This document shows positions 1-8,406 of a stretch of DNA of 64,000 nt, one piece after another. The translations under genes were made by a program, and so were the position numbers. The stretch is taken from positions 248,001 to 312,000 of the forward strand of contig NZ_BJTC01000006.1 in assembly GCF_006829085.1 (NCBI RefSeq), in the 5' to 3' direction. This stretch comes from Chryseobacterium sp. ON_d1 (lineage in GTDB: Bacteria > Bacteroidota > Bacteroidia > Flavobacteriales > Weeksellaceae). The notes beneath the pieces were generated by a model. It did no database searches. It saw only the letters and a program-made list of their open reading frames with translations, and was not told the origin of the DNA. The stretch's first letter is position 1, and each line of letters starts with the position of its first letter.

Positions 1-1013
1 GTTAATCCCTGTAAATTCTGCTGTATACATTCCCTATTCAATTTATCATTAATTCCCCATTTAGGAGGAAAGAAAAATGTGATATTATTATTACTGCGTT
101 TGTATTTTTGTTTAATCCTTACATTATCAATTTTTAAGTCTGGCATAACAGCTCTGAGATATTTGTCAGTTTCACAAAAACAATTCTGAATGTCAATTAA
201 TTTAGGCTCTCTTCCAAACAAATTTTTAAAATTGTTAAAACCGTATTTTTCTCTATATTTCTCACTATTGTCTAATGTATATTCTATTAAATATTCTCGT
301 GAGAAATCATTATAATTTAAAAAACATTTTTTCAACCCTCTAACGGCACCTATACCAGCTTTTACAAAAGAATTCTCATCAAAATTAATTACTTCAGAAT
401 AATTAAAGTCTATTGTGTATTGATAGCCTAAAAAATCACCAATAAAAGGACAAGATGTTAAGTATAAATATATATCTTCTAATGATTTTGAATTACTAAT
501 TTTTAAGAATAATTTATCTTTAATAAAATATTTCTCGATCATTTTTAGCCATCGGGCATGCTTTGAGATGATATTATTAAAATCTTTATGAGATCCTGTC
601 ATTAGATAAGCAGAATTAAAAATAGGTGTAGATTTTATTCTCTCAGAAAGCAAGGAAGAAATTTTTTCCGAGTCAAAATTTTTGACAGAAATTTCCCCTA
701 TTTTGGAAGTTAAAAATTCCCAAGTCTCAATTTTATTGAATACTTTAAATATAAGTATCCTCAATAAAATATCTTCTTCAGAATTATTGATATAGTTTTT
801 ATTATAAATGACATTGTTAATTAGGTATTGACTTACCCTATCACTTGCTCTATAAACATTAGTAAATTTATGTTTTAAAAACACTTTATCTTTTGTTAAA
901 AGATTTTGAGAGGAATAATACTTCTCCCAAAATATATTCATTCTTTCTTCCATAAAATAGAAGAAATACCTAAAGGCTTCCTCTCTTACAATTACATTTT
1001 TTTTAGTTAGCAT
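1..1013 (-). CDS. Putative DNA base hypermodification protein (HMUDK/aGPT-Pplase-like helical domain), 3' end cut by window edge
   Basis: An open frame runs from ATG at 1013 to the window edge, 337 codons with no stop, so the C-terminus is missing. The translation begins MLTKKNVIVREEAFRYF. It carries FTNVYRASDRVSQYLI near residues 52-67, followed by PIFNSAYLMTG, CPFIGDFLGYQ and FVKAGIGAVRG blocks. From memory, this order matches the all-helical domain of 5-hydroxymethyluracil DNA kinases and alpha-glutamyl/putrescinyl-thymine pyrophosphorylases, the families Iyer and colleagues linked to DNA base hypermodification in phages and bacterial conflict systems. The substrate cannot be inferred. A small ORF lies upstream on the same strand and a tRNA lies beyond it. 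Base composition is visibly more A+T-rich than in neighbouring housekeeping genes, which suggests transfer. The family call rests on motif recognition only. Confidence 0.7.
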   Translation of the reverse strand, partial: MLTKKNVIVREEAFRYFFYFMEERMNIFWEKYYSSQNLLTKDKVFLKHKFTNVYRASDRVSQYLINNVIYNKNYINNSEEDILLRILIFKVFNKIETWEFLTSKIGEISVKNFDSEKISSLLSERIKSTPIFNSAYLMTGSHKDFNNIISKHARWLKMIEKYFIKDKLFLKISNSKSLEDIYLYLTSCPFIGDFLGYQYTIDFNYSEVINFDENSFVKAGIGAVRGLKKCFLNYNDFSREYLIEYTLDNSEKYREKYGFNNFKNLFGREPKLIDIQNCFCETDKYLRAVMPDLKIDNVRIKQKYKRSNNNITFFFPPKWGINDKLNRECIQQNLQGL

Positions 1014-1130
1014 GTTTTTAGTTAGCTGTGATTATTTATTATTTTTTTCATAAAATTAAGACATATAATATACATTTCTTTGTAATCTATTCATTTTTAG
1101 TATTACTAATCAATATACTCTACGCTTTTA

Positions 1131-1445
1131 TTACAAAATACCTAGTTTTCTTCTACACTTCTTCAATTCATCTTCACTAAATAAAGATTGAAATTCTTCT
1201 AATAAAGCCAAATATTCTATTGACAAATCTACTCTATCAGCCAAAATTAAATCCCTTAGTTCTAACGTTTCCTTACCATTTATTAATCTCTTCGCTCCCT
1301 CAAAATAACCATACTTATCTAATAGAAGCCTCAATTGTCTGAATGAACGAATCTTTTCCATTTCAGATACATTTGTTGCTAACTGTATAGGCAAGAGGGA
1401 TAGATATATAAAATGGAGAAATGATTTCATCAATTTTATAATCAC
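1131..1445 (-). CDS. Hypothetical small protein upstream of the hypermodification-type gene
   Basis: This is a 104-residue ORF that I do not recognise. The first 25 residues are hydrophobic (MIIKLMKSFLHFIYLSLLP). The rest is a charged, probably helical segment rich in Leu, Glu, Arg and Lys, ending KKCRRKLGIL. The N-terminus could be a membrane anchor. Alternatively, translation may begin at an internal Met near residue 29 (MEKIRSFRQ), giving a soluble protein of about 76 residues. It is 117 bp upstream of the 1-1013 gene on the same strand and shares its low G+C, so the two may form a small accessory unit. No promoter element was found. Coding status is uncertain. Confidence 0.45.
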   Translation of the reverse strand: MIIKLMKSFLHFIYLSLLPIQLATNVSEMEKIRSFRQLRLLLDKYGYFEGAKRLINGKETLELRDLILADRVDLSIEYLALLEEFQSLFSEDELKKCRRKLGIL

Positions 1446-1556
1446 AAAATCATTTTAATTTTTATTTTAAAATAGAACCACATCCTTGCAAAGTCAATCC
1501 AGCAAGGCTTTTCCGAGGAGGTTTAAGCGTATATTTCAGCGTTGTGATTTTTAGAA

Positions 1557-1584
1557 ATAAAAAAGCCCCATAAATAGGGGCTTG
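1557..1584 (-). terminator. Rho-independent terminator downstream of the tRNA
   Basis: Read on the minus strand, AAGCCCC, a short A+T loop and GGGGCTT form a stem followed by a run of T. It lies about 15 nt after the tRNA 3' end and would end its transcript before the small ORF at 1445. Confidence 0.75.
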
Positions 1585-1598
1585 TCGAGTTTTTGTAG

Positions 1599-1672
1599 TG
1601 GTCCCACCTGGGCTCGAACCAGGGACCACCTGATTATGAGTCAGGTGCTCTAACCAACTGAGCTATAGGACC
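1599..1672 (-). tRNA. tRNA with CAU anticodon (tRNA-Met, or tRNA-Ile2)
   Basis: The cloverleaf is complete. The acceptor arm GGTCCTA pairs with TGGGACC and the discriminator is A. The D arm is GCTC...GAGC, and the anticodon stem CCTGA/TCAGG encloses the loop CTCATAA, with the anticodon complement at 1636-1638. The T arm CCTGG-TTCGAGC-CCAGG is standard. CCA is not encoded: the next bases are CTA, so CCA is added enzymatically. The D-loop and absence of a mismatched first pair exclude the initiator type. Elongator Met and lysidine-modified Ile2 cannot be told apart safely by eye. Confidence 0.95.
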
Positions 1673-1734
1673 TCAAAACTTGGTTAAATTTTGTGTTTGC
1701 AAAAATAGTAAAATTTCTTTCACTACAAAATTTT

Positions 1735-2133
1735 TTATTGCTTTTCTTGGCAAAGTTCTACCAGCACGCCGTTTGTAGACTTTGGATGTAAGAAGACAAC
1801 TAATTTATTATCAGCACCTTCTTTAGGTTCTTCGGAGATAAATTGAAATCCTTCTTTTTTCAGTCTTTTCACTTCATCCAGGATATTTTCTACCCCAAAT
1901 GCCAGATGATGGATCCCTTCACCCTTTTTATCAATAAATTTTGAGATCGGACTTTCAGGGTTACTGGCCTCCAACAGTTCAATTTTACTTTCTCCTGTTC
2001 CATAGAAAGAAGTGACCACCCCTTCCCTTTCCACAGTTTCTTTTTTGTAGGATTCTTTTCCCAATAATCTGGCAAAAAGTTCATCAGAAACCCCTAAAGA
2101 CTTTACAGCAATGCCAATATGTTCTAACTTCAT
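1735..2133 (-). CDS. mce: Methylmalonyl-CoA epimerase
   Basis: This 132-residue VOC/glyoxalase-fold enzyme interconverts (R)- and (S)-methylmalonyl-CoA in the cytoplasm, between propionyl-CoA carboxylation and methylmalonyl-CoA mutase. It begins MKLEHIGIAV, whose His5 is the expected first metal ligand. The GIHHLAFGV block (His75/76) and the C-terminal LVELCQ glutamate supply the remaining ligands. Length matches the family. It is monocistronic here, head-to-head with rbfA across 94 bp. A TACTTTTG element on the minus strand at 2202-2209 is a likely -7 box. The mutase itself is not in the window. Confidence 0.9.
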   Translation of the reverse strand: MKLEHIGIAVKSLGVSDELFARLLGKESYKKETVEREGVVTSFYGTGESKIELLEASNPESPISKFIDKKGEGIHHLAFGVENILDEVKRLKKEGFQFISEEPKEGADNKLVVFLHPKSTNGVLVELCQEKQ

Positions 2134-2201
2134 AAATGATTAATAAATATAATTAAATCGTAAATTTGATACTGCAGTTGAATTTCAAAGTATCAATTCA
2201 A

Positions 2202-2219
2202 ACAAAAGTACTAAATTTG
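2202..2219. promoter_or_regulatory. Divergent -7 elements for mce (minus) and rbfA (plus)
   Basis: Bases 2202-2209 read TACTTTTG on the minus strand, and 2212-2219 read TAAATTTG on the plus strand. Both fit the Bacteroidota -7 consensus TAnnTTTG and nearly abut. The plus element sits 8 nt before the rbfA ATG. No convincing TTG at -33 was seen for either. Confidence 0.5.
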
Positions 2220-2227
2220 CAGAAATT

Positions 2228-2587
2228 ATGGAAAGTAACAGACAAAGAAAAGTAGCACAGATCATTCAGGAAGACTTCGCGGAGCTTTTCCGTAAACAGG
2301 CTGCAGAAAGCAAACAGAGCATATTGGTATCTGTTTCAGATGTAAAAGTAACTGCTGACTTGGGAATTGCCAAGATTTATTTAAGTATTTTCCCACAGGA
2401 ATTCCGTACTGCTGTTATGAAGGAGATTGAAGAAAACAAACCTCAATACAGAAACTTCATTGGCCAGAAAATGGCAAAGCAGGTGCGTATTATTCCACAA
2501 CTTAACTTTTACCTGGATACCGCTCTTGATGATGTTGAAAGACTGGAAAGAGAATTACGAGGTGAAGGCGACAATCCTGTTTTATAG
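2228..2587 (+). CDS. rbfA: Ribosome-binding factor A
   Basis: This 119-residue KH-fold protein binds the immature 30S subunit and helps mature the 5' end of 16S rRNA. The N-terminus MESNRQRKVAQIIQEDFAEL and the central block DVKVTADLGIAKIYLSIF are typical. The C-terminal VRIIPQLNFYLDTALDDVER matches the conserved ending (R.P.L.F..D.s...), and length is normal. It is followed after 3 bp by a permease gene that starts with TTG, so the two are co-transcribed and probably translationally coupled. Confidence 0.93.
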   Translation: MESNRQRKVAQIIQEDFAELFRKQAAESKQSILVSVSDVKVTADLGIAKIYLSIFPQEFRTAVMKEIEENKPQYRNFIGQKMAKQVRIIPQLNFYLDTALDDVERLERELRGEGDNPVL

Positions 2588-2590
2588 GTC

Positions 2591-3796
2591 TTGAAGAATA
2601 TTGCATTTTACATAGCATCCCGATACCTTTTGGCTAAAAAAGGAAGTACTGCCGTGACGTTTATTACGTGGCTGGCCGTAGGTGCCATGACGGTTGCTGT
2701 GGCTGCAATGTTCGTCATTATTTCTGTTTTTTCAGGTCTTGAAGATCTGAATAAAGATCTTATTTCCAATCTTCACTCAGACCTTACTTTAAAAAGCACT
2801 TCCGGAAAAACAATTAAAAATATTGATAACGTCTATAAAATTCTGGCCAGCAATAAAGAGATCAGCAGTTTTTCCCGTGTTATTGAAGAAAAAGTATACA
2901 TCAGCTTCAATGGAAAAGGCGATATTGCTTATCTAAGAGGTGTTGACTCCGCTTACATTAAGGTGAATCCCATCAACAAGGAGATTTTCTACGGAACTTA
3001 TCCGAGTTTCAAATACTCTAATGAAGTATTGATGGAAAATAGCCTTGATAACAGGCTTTCAATCCCTGTGGATTCGTCTAACCATTATGCAACAGTTTTT
3101 ATGCCCAAGCCGGGAACTGGGATCATTAATAAAGAAGAGGACATTTATAATAAAAGAGATATTCTGGTAACAGGTGTTTTCCCCGGAAAAGATCAGCTGG
3201 ACAGCTATATCATCTCTCCTATCGAACTTACGGAAGAATTACTTAATCTTCCTAAAAAGTCAGCTTACCAGATTGTTATTAAATTAAAAAATCCGGAAAA
3301 CGCAGATGCCGTAAAGCAGAACCTGCTTTCTTCACTTGGAAAAAATATAGAGATCAAAACCAAAGAAGAGGAGAATGCCGCTTTCTGGAAAATGATCAAT
3401 ACTGAAAAACTTTTTATTTATCTGATTTTTGCACTGGTCATTTTCATTACCACCTTCAATCTTGCCGGAGCGATTATCATCCTTCAGCTTGACAAAAAAG
3501 AGCAGGCAAAATCGTTGATATCACTTGGCTTCCCTTTAAGCCATTTAAGGATGACCTATTTCTATACAGGAATCCTAATTGTTGTTTCCGGTGTGATTAC
3601 CGGATTGATCATGGGAACAGCACTTTGCTATTTCCAGCTTTATACCGAATTCTTCAGAGCCAATGAAGTTCTCCCTTTCCCGGTAAAGATTGTAGGAAAG
3701 AATTATCTTATTGTCGCGCTTACCGCTTCTCTGTTCGGAATAACAATTTCATGGTTCTTTTCAAAAATCAGCAAGGAATATATTACTAAAAACTAA
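2591..3796 (+). CDS. ABC transporter permease, LolC/LolE-like (FtsX/MacB fold)
   Basis: This is a 401-residue inner-membrane permease. A first membrane helix lies near residues 20-46 (FITWLAVGAMTVAVAAMFVI), followed by a periplasmic domain of about 220 residues. Three helices sit near 272-297, 318-345 and 370-392. This is the MacB_PCD plus FtsX layout of lipoprotein-releasing systems, which extract lipoproteins from the inner membrane. The start is TTG at 2591, three bases after the rbfA stop. It gives the expected MKNIAFYIASRYL opening, and no in-frame ATG lies near it. The partner ATPase (LolD) is not adjacent. Function beyond the permease class is inferred. Confidence 0.85.
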   Translation: MKNIAFYIASRYLLAKKGSTAVTFITWLAVGAMTVAVAAMFVIISVFSGLEDLNKDLISNLHSDLTLKSTSGKTIKNIDNVYKILASNKEISSFSRVIEEKVYISFNGKGDIAYLRGVDSAYIKVNPINKEIFYGTYPSFKYSNEVLMENSLDNRLSIPVDSSNHYATVFMPKPGTGIINKEEDIYNKRDILVTGVFPGKDQLDSYIISPIELTEELLNLPKKSAYQIVIKLKNPENADAVKQNLLSSLGKNIEIKTKEEENAAFWKMINTEKLFIYLIFALVIFITTFNLAGAIIILQLDKKEQAKSLISLGFPLSHLRMTYFYTGILIVVSGVITGLIMGTALCYFQLYTEFFRANEVLPFPVKIVGKNYLIVALTASLFGITISWFFSKISKEYITKN

Positions 3797-3850
3797 TGTT
3801 TTAAGTTTATATATTACATTAAATTAATACACTTCGTTATCATTTTTTTG

Positions 3851-3858
3851 TACCTTTA
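3851..3858 (+). promoter_or_regulatory. Weak -7-like element before the endonuclease gene
   Basis: TACCTTTA differs from TAnnTTTG at its last base. It lies 18 nt before the ATG at 3876. No -33 TTG is seen at the right distance. Confidence 0.35.
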
Positions 3859-3875
3859 CGCCCCAATTTTAAAAA

Positions 3876-5666
3876 ATGAAACGAATTTTATCTTTTTTTC
3901 TATTAAGCGTAACATTGATAAGCGCTTTAGCACAGGCTCCGGCAGGATATTACAACCAGGCAGCAGGATTATCAGGAGCAGCTCTTAAGACAGCTCTTAA
4001 AAACATCATCAGCAATGGACATGTAGATCATGGATATAATGGACTATGGACAGGCTATGCTACGACTGACCGTGACTATTTTTATGAAAATGACGGAACT
4101 ATTCTGGATATCTATTCTGAAAACCCAAGTGGACCTGATCAATACAGCTACACTTATGGAACGAACCAGTGCGGAACCTATTCTACTGAAGGGCAGTGCT
4201 ACAACAGAGAGCACGTTGTTCCTCAGAGTTTATTCAGCAGTGCTTCTCCAATGGTCGCTGATATCCACTTTATACGCCCTACAGACGGGAAAGTAAACGG
4301 GATGAGATCCAACTATCCTTATGGAATCGTAGGAAATGCCTCTTTTGTTTCTAAAAACGGATCAAAATTAGGAACATCCATCTCTGCAGGATACTCAGGA
4401 ACTGTATTTGAGCCAATTGATGCTTTTAAAGGAGATATCGCCAGAATGATCCTTTATTTTGTTACAAGATATGAAGATAAACTTGTCAATTTCACATCCG
4501 GTGGAATGCTTGCCAACAGCACATTTCCAGGTCTTCAGCCATGGGCATTGAATCAATACCTGGCATGGCACGCAATGGACCCGGTATCTCCGGAAGAGAT
4601 TGCAAGAAACAATGCTTCTTACGCTTACCAGGGTAACAGAAACCCATTCATTGATCACCCTGAATATGTTGCTCAGATCTGGGGAACTCCTGTTGTTGAT
4701 ACTCAGGCTCCTACAGCTCCTACAAACGTTATTGCCAACAACCCTACTTCAAACTCTATCGCAGTAAGCTGGACGGCAGCTACAGACAACGTAGGAGTAG
4801 CTTCTTATCAGGTGTATGCCAACGGTAACCTGGCAGCTACTGTTTCTGGAACCACGACAAGCACTACAGTAAATTCTTTATCTCCACTTACCCAATATAC
4901 ATTCTATGTAATTGCTAAAGATGCAGCCGGGAATTCATCTCCACAAAGTACAACCGCTACAGAAACCACTCTTGACGGATCTACAGGTGGTGGAAGCTGT
5001 GGTACTGAAGATTTCAGTACCATGCAGGATGGTTCATCTTTACCATCTTCATATGCAACAAGAACATGGACAAACAATAATATAACCTGGACAGCAACTC
5101 TGGCAAGAACTGACGAAACTATTAATGGTAAAGCTGTTTGTACCAACAAGGGAACTCTAACGAGCTCTGTTGTTTCGGGAGGTGTTCAGACTTTAACATT
5201 AACAACCCAGAGAAAATACAATGGAAACAACGGTAACCTGAACGTTCTGATAAATAATGTTACTGTAGGAACCATCCCATACAGCAGTACTGTAACAACC
5301 ACTACTATCAATGTAAATGTAGGAGGTGATGTAACCATTCAGATTGTCAATCCAAATAATGGTGACAGAGTTGCTATGGATGACCTTAGCTGGACATGTT
5401 TTGGGACGCTGGCAACTGCTGAAACACCAAAAAGTAAATCAGAATTCACAATTTACCCTAATCCGGTAAGAAACAATGAATTATCTGTAAAAGGAGAAAA
5501 CTTAAGCAAAATTTCAAAAGCTGAGATCTATGATCTTTCAGGTAAATTAATTGAAACAATTACCAATCCTTTCAGATACTCAAACAAGATTAACCTTAAA
5601 GGAATGGTAAAAGGAACTTACATTCTGAAAACAGATAATTTCTCTACTAAATTTATCGTAGATTAA
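3876..5666 (+). CDS. Secreted endonuclease I with Fn3 domain and T9SS type A sorting domain
   Basis: This is a 596-residue extracellular nuclease. A Sec signal peptide (MKRILSFFLLSVTLISALAQ) ends near residue 20. The endonuclease I (His-Me finger) domain spans about 30-265, with the catalytic block NREHVVPQS at 110-118 and DIHFIRPTDGKVNGMRSNYP after it. A fibronectin type III domain follows near 275-365, then a beta-rich region of about 140 residues. The last 70 residues (FTIYPNPVRNNELSV...GTYILKTDN) are a type IX secretion sorting domain. The protein is therefore expected to cross the outer membrane by T9SS and be released or surface-attached. A role in degrading extracellular DNA is inferred. 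It is monocistronic, with a terminator after it. Confidence 0.92.
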   Translation: MKRILSFFLLSVTLISALAQAPAGYYNQAAGLSGAALKTALKNIISNGHVDHGYNGLWTGYATTDRDYFYENDGTILDIYSENPSGPDQYSYTYGTNQCGTYSTEGQCYNREHVVPQSLFSSASPMVADIHFIRPTDGKVNGMRSNYPYGIVGNASFVSKNGSKLGTSISAGYSGTVFEPIDAFKGDIARMILYFVTRYEDKLVNFTSGGMLANSTFPGLQPWALNQYLAWHAMDPVSPEEIARNNASYAYQGNRNPFIDHPEYVAQIWGTPVVDTQAPTAPTNVIANNPTSNSIAVSWTAATDNVGVASYQVYANGNLAATVSGTTTSTTVNSLSPLTQYTFYVIAKDAAGNSSPQSTTATETTLDGSTGGGSCGTEDFSTMQDGSSLPSSYATRTWTNNNITWTATLARTDETINGKAVCTNKGTLTSSVVSGGVQTLTLTTQRKYNGNNGNLNVLINNVTVGTIPYSSTVTTTTINVNVGGDVTIQIVNPNNGDRVAMDDLSWTCFGTLATAETPKSKSEFTIYPNPVRNNELSVKGENLSKISKAEIYDLSGKLIETITNPFRYSNKINLKGMVKGTYILKTDNFSTKFIVD

Positions 5667-5691
5667 TTATTAAAAAATATTTAAAACCAAA

Positions 5692-5718
5692 GGCCGGATT
5701 TGTCCGGTCTTTTTTTTA
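5692..5718 (+). terminator. Rho-independent terminator after the endonuclease gene
   Basis: GGCCGGA-TTTG-TCCGGTC forms a 7-bp stem with one G-U pair, followed by eight T. Its T-run merges into a TATTTTTG box at 5717-5724 in front of aroE. Confidence 0.85.
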
Positions 5719-5728
5719 TTTTTGATAT

Positions 5729-6466
5729 ATGGATTCCAATAAAAAATTAGGATTGATAGGACGAAATATTTCCTATTCCTTTTCTAAAAAATTCTTCGAA
5801 AATAAGTTCCAGAAGCTCATGCTGAAGAACTTCTCCTATGATATTTTTGATCTGAAAGAAATCAATGAAGTGGAAAATCTTTTTAGCTCTCCTGAGCTGC
5901 TAGGATTCAATGTCACCATTCCTTATAAAGAAAAAATAATTAATTATCTTGATGAATTAAGTGACGAAGCAGAGAAGATAGGTGCAGTCAACTGCGTTCT
6001 TATTCAGGATGGTAAAAAAACAGGGTATAATACGGATGCTTTCGGCTTTGAAAAAACGCTTCTTTTACATCAAAAGCCTACGCAGGATAAAGCACTCATC
6101 TTAGGAAACGGAGGGGCAGCAAAAGCTGTGAAATATGTTTTGGATAAACACAATATCCCTTCTGTAACCATTTCCAGAAGCACGGAGATCAATTTTGACA
6201 ATCTTGGACAGGAAACCGTTGCAGAACACAAAATCATCATCCAGTGTACTCCGGTAGGTACATATCCGAATATTAAAGACTGCCTGAATTTCCCTTTTGA
6301 CGGGCTTTCTTCAGATCATCTGGTTATTGATCTGATTTATAACCCCAATTATACCCAGTTCATCATCAATGCTTCTGAAAAAGGGGCCAAGACAGTAAAC
6401 GGATATTATATGCTTGAGCAGCAAGCAGAAAAAGCCTGGGAAATTTGGAATTTTCAAAAAAAATAA
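5729..6466 (+). CDS. aroE: Shikimate dehydrogenase (NADP+)
   Basis: This 245-residue enzyme reduces 3-dehydroshikimate to shikimate in aromatic amino acid synthesis. Shikimate-binding serines are in LGLIGRNISYSFSKKFF (residues 7-23). The catalytic Lys is in FNVTIPYKEK, the catalytic Asp in NTDAFGF, and the dinucleotide loop is GNGGAAKAV. It is about 25 residues shorter than the E. coli enzyme, which is common in Bacteroidota. A TATTTTTG element ends only 4 nt before the ATG, so the mRNA may be nearly leaderless. No other shikimate gene is nearby. Confidence 0.93.
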   Translation: MDSNKKLGLIGRNISYSFSKKFFENKFQKLMLKNFSYDIFDLKEINEVENLFSSPELLGFNVTIPYKEKIINYLDELSDEAEKIGAVNCVLIQDGKKTGYNTDAFGFEKTLLLHQKPTQDKALILGNGGAAKAVKYVLDKHNIPSVTISRSTEINFDNLGQETVAEHKIIIQCTPVGTYPNIKDCLNFPFDGLSSDHLVIDLIYNPNYTQFIINASEKGAKTVNGYYMLEQQAEKAWEIWNFQKK

Positions 6467-6540
6467 CATAAATTAGTGCTTTAATTGGCCTTAAAGCTAT
6501 ATTTAAAGGATATTAACGCCACTCACATAAAAGATTTGCT

Positions 6541-8343
6541 ATGATTACAGAAAACAATCTTTCTGAAAACGAAGAAAAGAAAAATCCTAACGAAGTATCT
6601 CAGGACCCATCAGAAAACACCGTTTCTCATGATGCAAACCCGCATGAAGATGATGCAGAACACCTGGAAGAACATGAAGAGGAAGAGATCTCCCTTGCCG
6701 ATGCTTTAAAGGAAATGGAAAAAATCATCAACACTCCCAACGCAGGAGAAAACTTCAAGAGATTCAACCAGCTGAAGGAAAAAGCAAGTCATTATATCCA
6801 TGATGAAGTGGAAGACAAAAAGCATGAATATGTAGAAGCAGGAAACGCTCCTGAAAACTTCAGCTATGAACACCCTTCTCAGACTAAATATTCTGCGCTG
6901 GTTAATATTTTCAAGGAAAAACACGATGATTTTCAGAAAGGGCAGGAAGAAGAACAGAAAAAAAATCTTGAGCATCGTCAAAACATTATTGAAAGACTTA
7001 AAAATTTATATACCAGCTCTGAACCGGGAATCAATCTTTTCAAATCCATCCGTGAGATTAAGGAAGACTGGTCAAAAGCCGGACAGGTTGCCAAGTCTGA
7101 ATTCAAAATTCTTAACAATAATTACTTCCACCACCTGAATCAGTTTTATCAGATGCTGGATCTGAATAAAGAATTTCTGGAGCAGGAATACAGTCATAAC
7201 CTGGAAAAAAGAGAGCATATCATTGCCCGGGCTAAAGAACTGGAAAACGAACCGGTAATCCAGAAAGCATTAAATGAACTTCAGTATCTTCACAAACTGT
7301 GGAAAGAAGAAGCTGAACCTGTTGCTGAAGAATTCCGCGAAAAAACATGGGAAGAGTTCAAAGAAATCTCCAATAAAATTCACGAAAGAAAATCTGAACT
7401 TTCTGCTTCTATTGAAAAGGAACAGAATGAAAACCTTGAAAAGAAAAATCAGATCATCGCTGAAATCAAGAAGCTTTCTGAGCCTTCAGAAACACCCAAC
7501 CACAGCTATTGGCAGAATGCCATCAAAAGAGTTGAAGATCTGCGTTCCGATTTCTTAAAAACGGGAAGCGTACCAAGAAAACTTTCCAATCAAAACTGGA
7601 ACGACTTCAAAACTACACTTAGGGGGTTTAATACCACTAAAAATAATTATTACAAATCTTTAAAAGGTTCTCAGCAGGCCAATCTTGAAGAAAAGTTAAA
7701 ACTGATCCAGACAGCAAAGGACAATATGAACAATGAAGAATGGGATATCGCCGTTCCATTATTCAAAAAACTTCAGGAAGACTGGAAGAAAATCGGCCAC
7801 GTTCCAAAGAGCATGACCAATAAAATCTGGGACGAGTTCCGTGATGCATGTAATGCATTCTTCAACAATTACAGAGAGAAAAGCAATACTTCTACAGACA
7901 ACTGGAAGGAGAACTATAAGAACAAAAAAGCGCTTCTTGACGAACTGAAAGAAGTTTCCAATGACGAAGGAAGCATTGAAAGAATCGAACAGATCAAAAC
8001 ATCATGGAACAATATCGGAAAGGTTCCGAGAGATAAGATCTCAATCAACTCGGAATTCAATAAAACATTAAGAGAGAAGCTTAAAATAAATAAGATCAAC
8101 GAACTTGAACTGAAAGAGGAAGGTTTATCCGAAAATCAGCTTACCGACAAAGCCAGAAAGATCAAAAACCAGATCTCTGATCTTGAAGCTGAAATCGTAA
8201 AACTGGAAAACAACCTTTCATTCTTCAACAAGCCGTCAAGAGAAAATCCTCTGTTAAAAGATACTTATAATACGATTGATGAGAAAAAAGCTCATCTTGA
8301 AACATTAAAACAAAATCTCCATAATATCATCAGCGGAGAATAA
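6541..8343 (+). CDS. DUF349 domain-containing coiled-coil protein
   Basis: This is a 600-residue, highly charged cytoplasmic protein with no signal peptide or membrane segment. Residues 1-60 are acidic (Glu/Asp/Asn-rich). Several copies of a module of about 70 residues follow, each with a W.....G..P/A pattern (for example EDWKKIGHVPKSMTNKIWDEF and TSWNNIGKVPRD), typical of DUF349. The C-terminal 90 residues (ISDLEAEIVKLENNLSFF) look coiled-coil. The family is common in Bacteroidota and its biochemical role is unknown to me. It stands alone between aroE and ribD. Confidence 0.85.
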   Translation: MITENNLSENEEKKNPNEVSQDPSENTVSHDANPHEDDAEHLEEHEEEEISLADALKEMEKIINTPNAGENFKRFNQLKEKASHYIHDEVEDKKHEYVEAGNAPENFSYEHPSQTKYSALVNIFKEKHDDFQKGQEEEQKKNLEHRQNIIERLKNLYTSSEPGINLFKSIREIKEDWSKAGQVAKSEFKILNNNYFHHLNQFYQMLDLNKEFLEQEYSHNLEKREHIIARAKELENEPVIQKALNELQYLHKLWKEEAEPVAEEFREKTWEEFKEISNKIHERKSELSASIEKEQNENLEKKNQIIAEIKKLSEPSETPNHSYWQNAIKRVEDLRSDFLKTGSVPRKLSNQNWNDFKTTLRGFNTTKNNYYKSLKGSQQANLEEKLKLIQTAKDNMNNEEWDIAVPLFKKLQEDWKKIGHVPKSMTNKIWDEFRDACNAFFNNYREKSNTSTDNWKENYKNKKALLDELKEVSNDEGSIERIEQIKTSWNNIGKVPRDKISINSEFNKTLREKLKINKINELELKEEGLSENQLTDKARKIKNQISDLEAEIVKLENNLSFFNKPSRENPLLKDTYNTIDEKKAHLETLKQNLHNIISGE

Positions 8344-8406
8344 TACACAACAGAATACATAAAGGCGGAGCAAAGCAATTTGTCTTCGCTTTTTCTTTTT
8401 ATCAAT

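Noticed and set aside
1446-1672. Integration site (attL) at the tRNA 3' end
   Set aside because: I searched bases 1-1598 by eye for a repeat of the tRNA end and found none. No integrase is present, although one may lie beyond the left edge.
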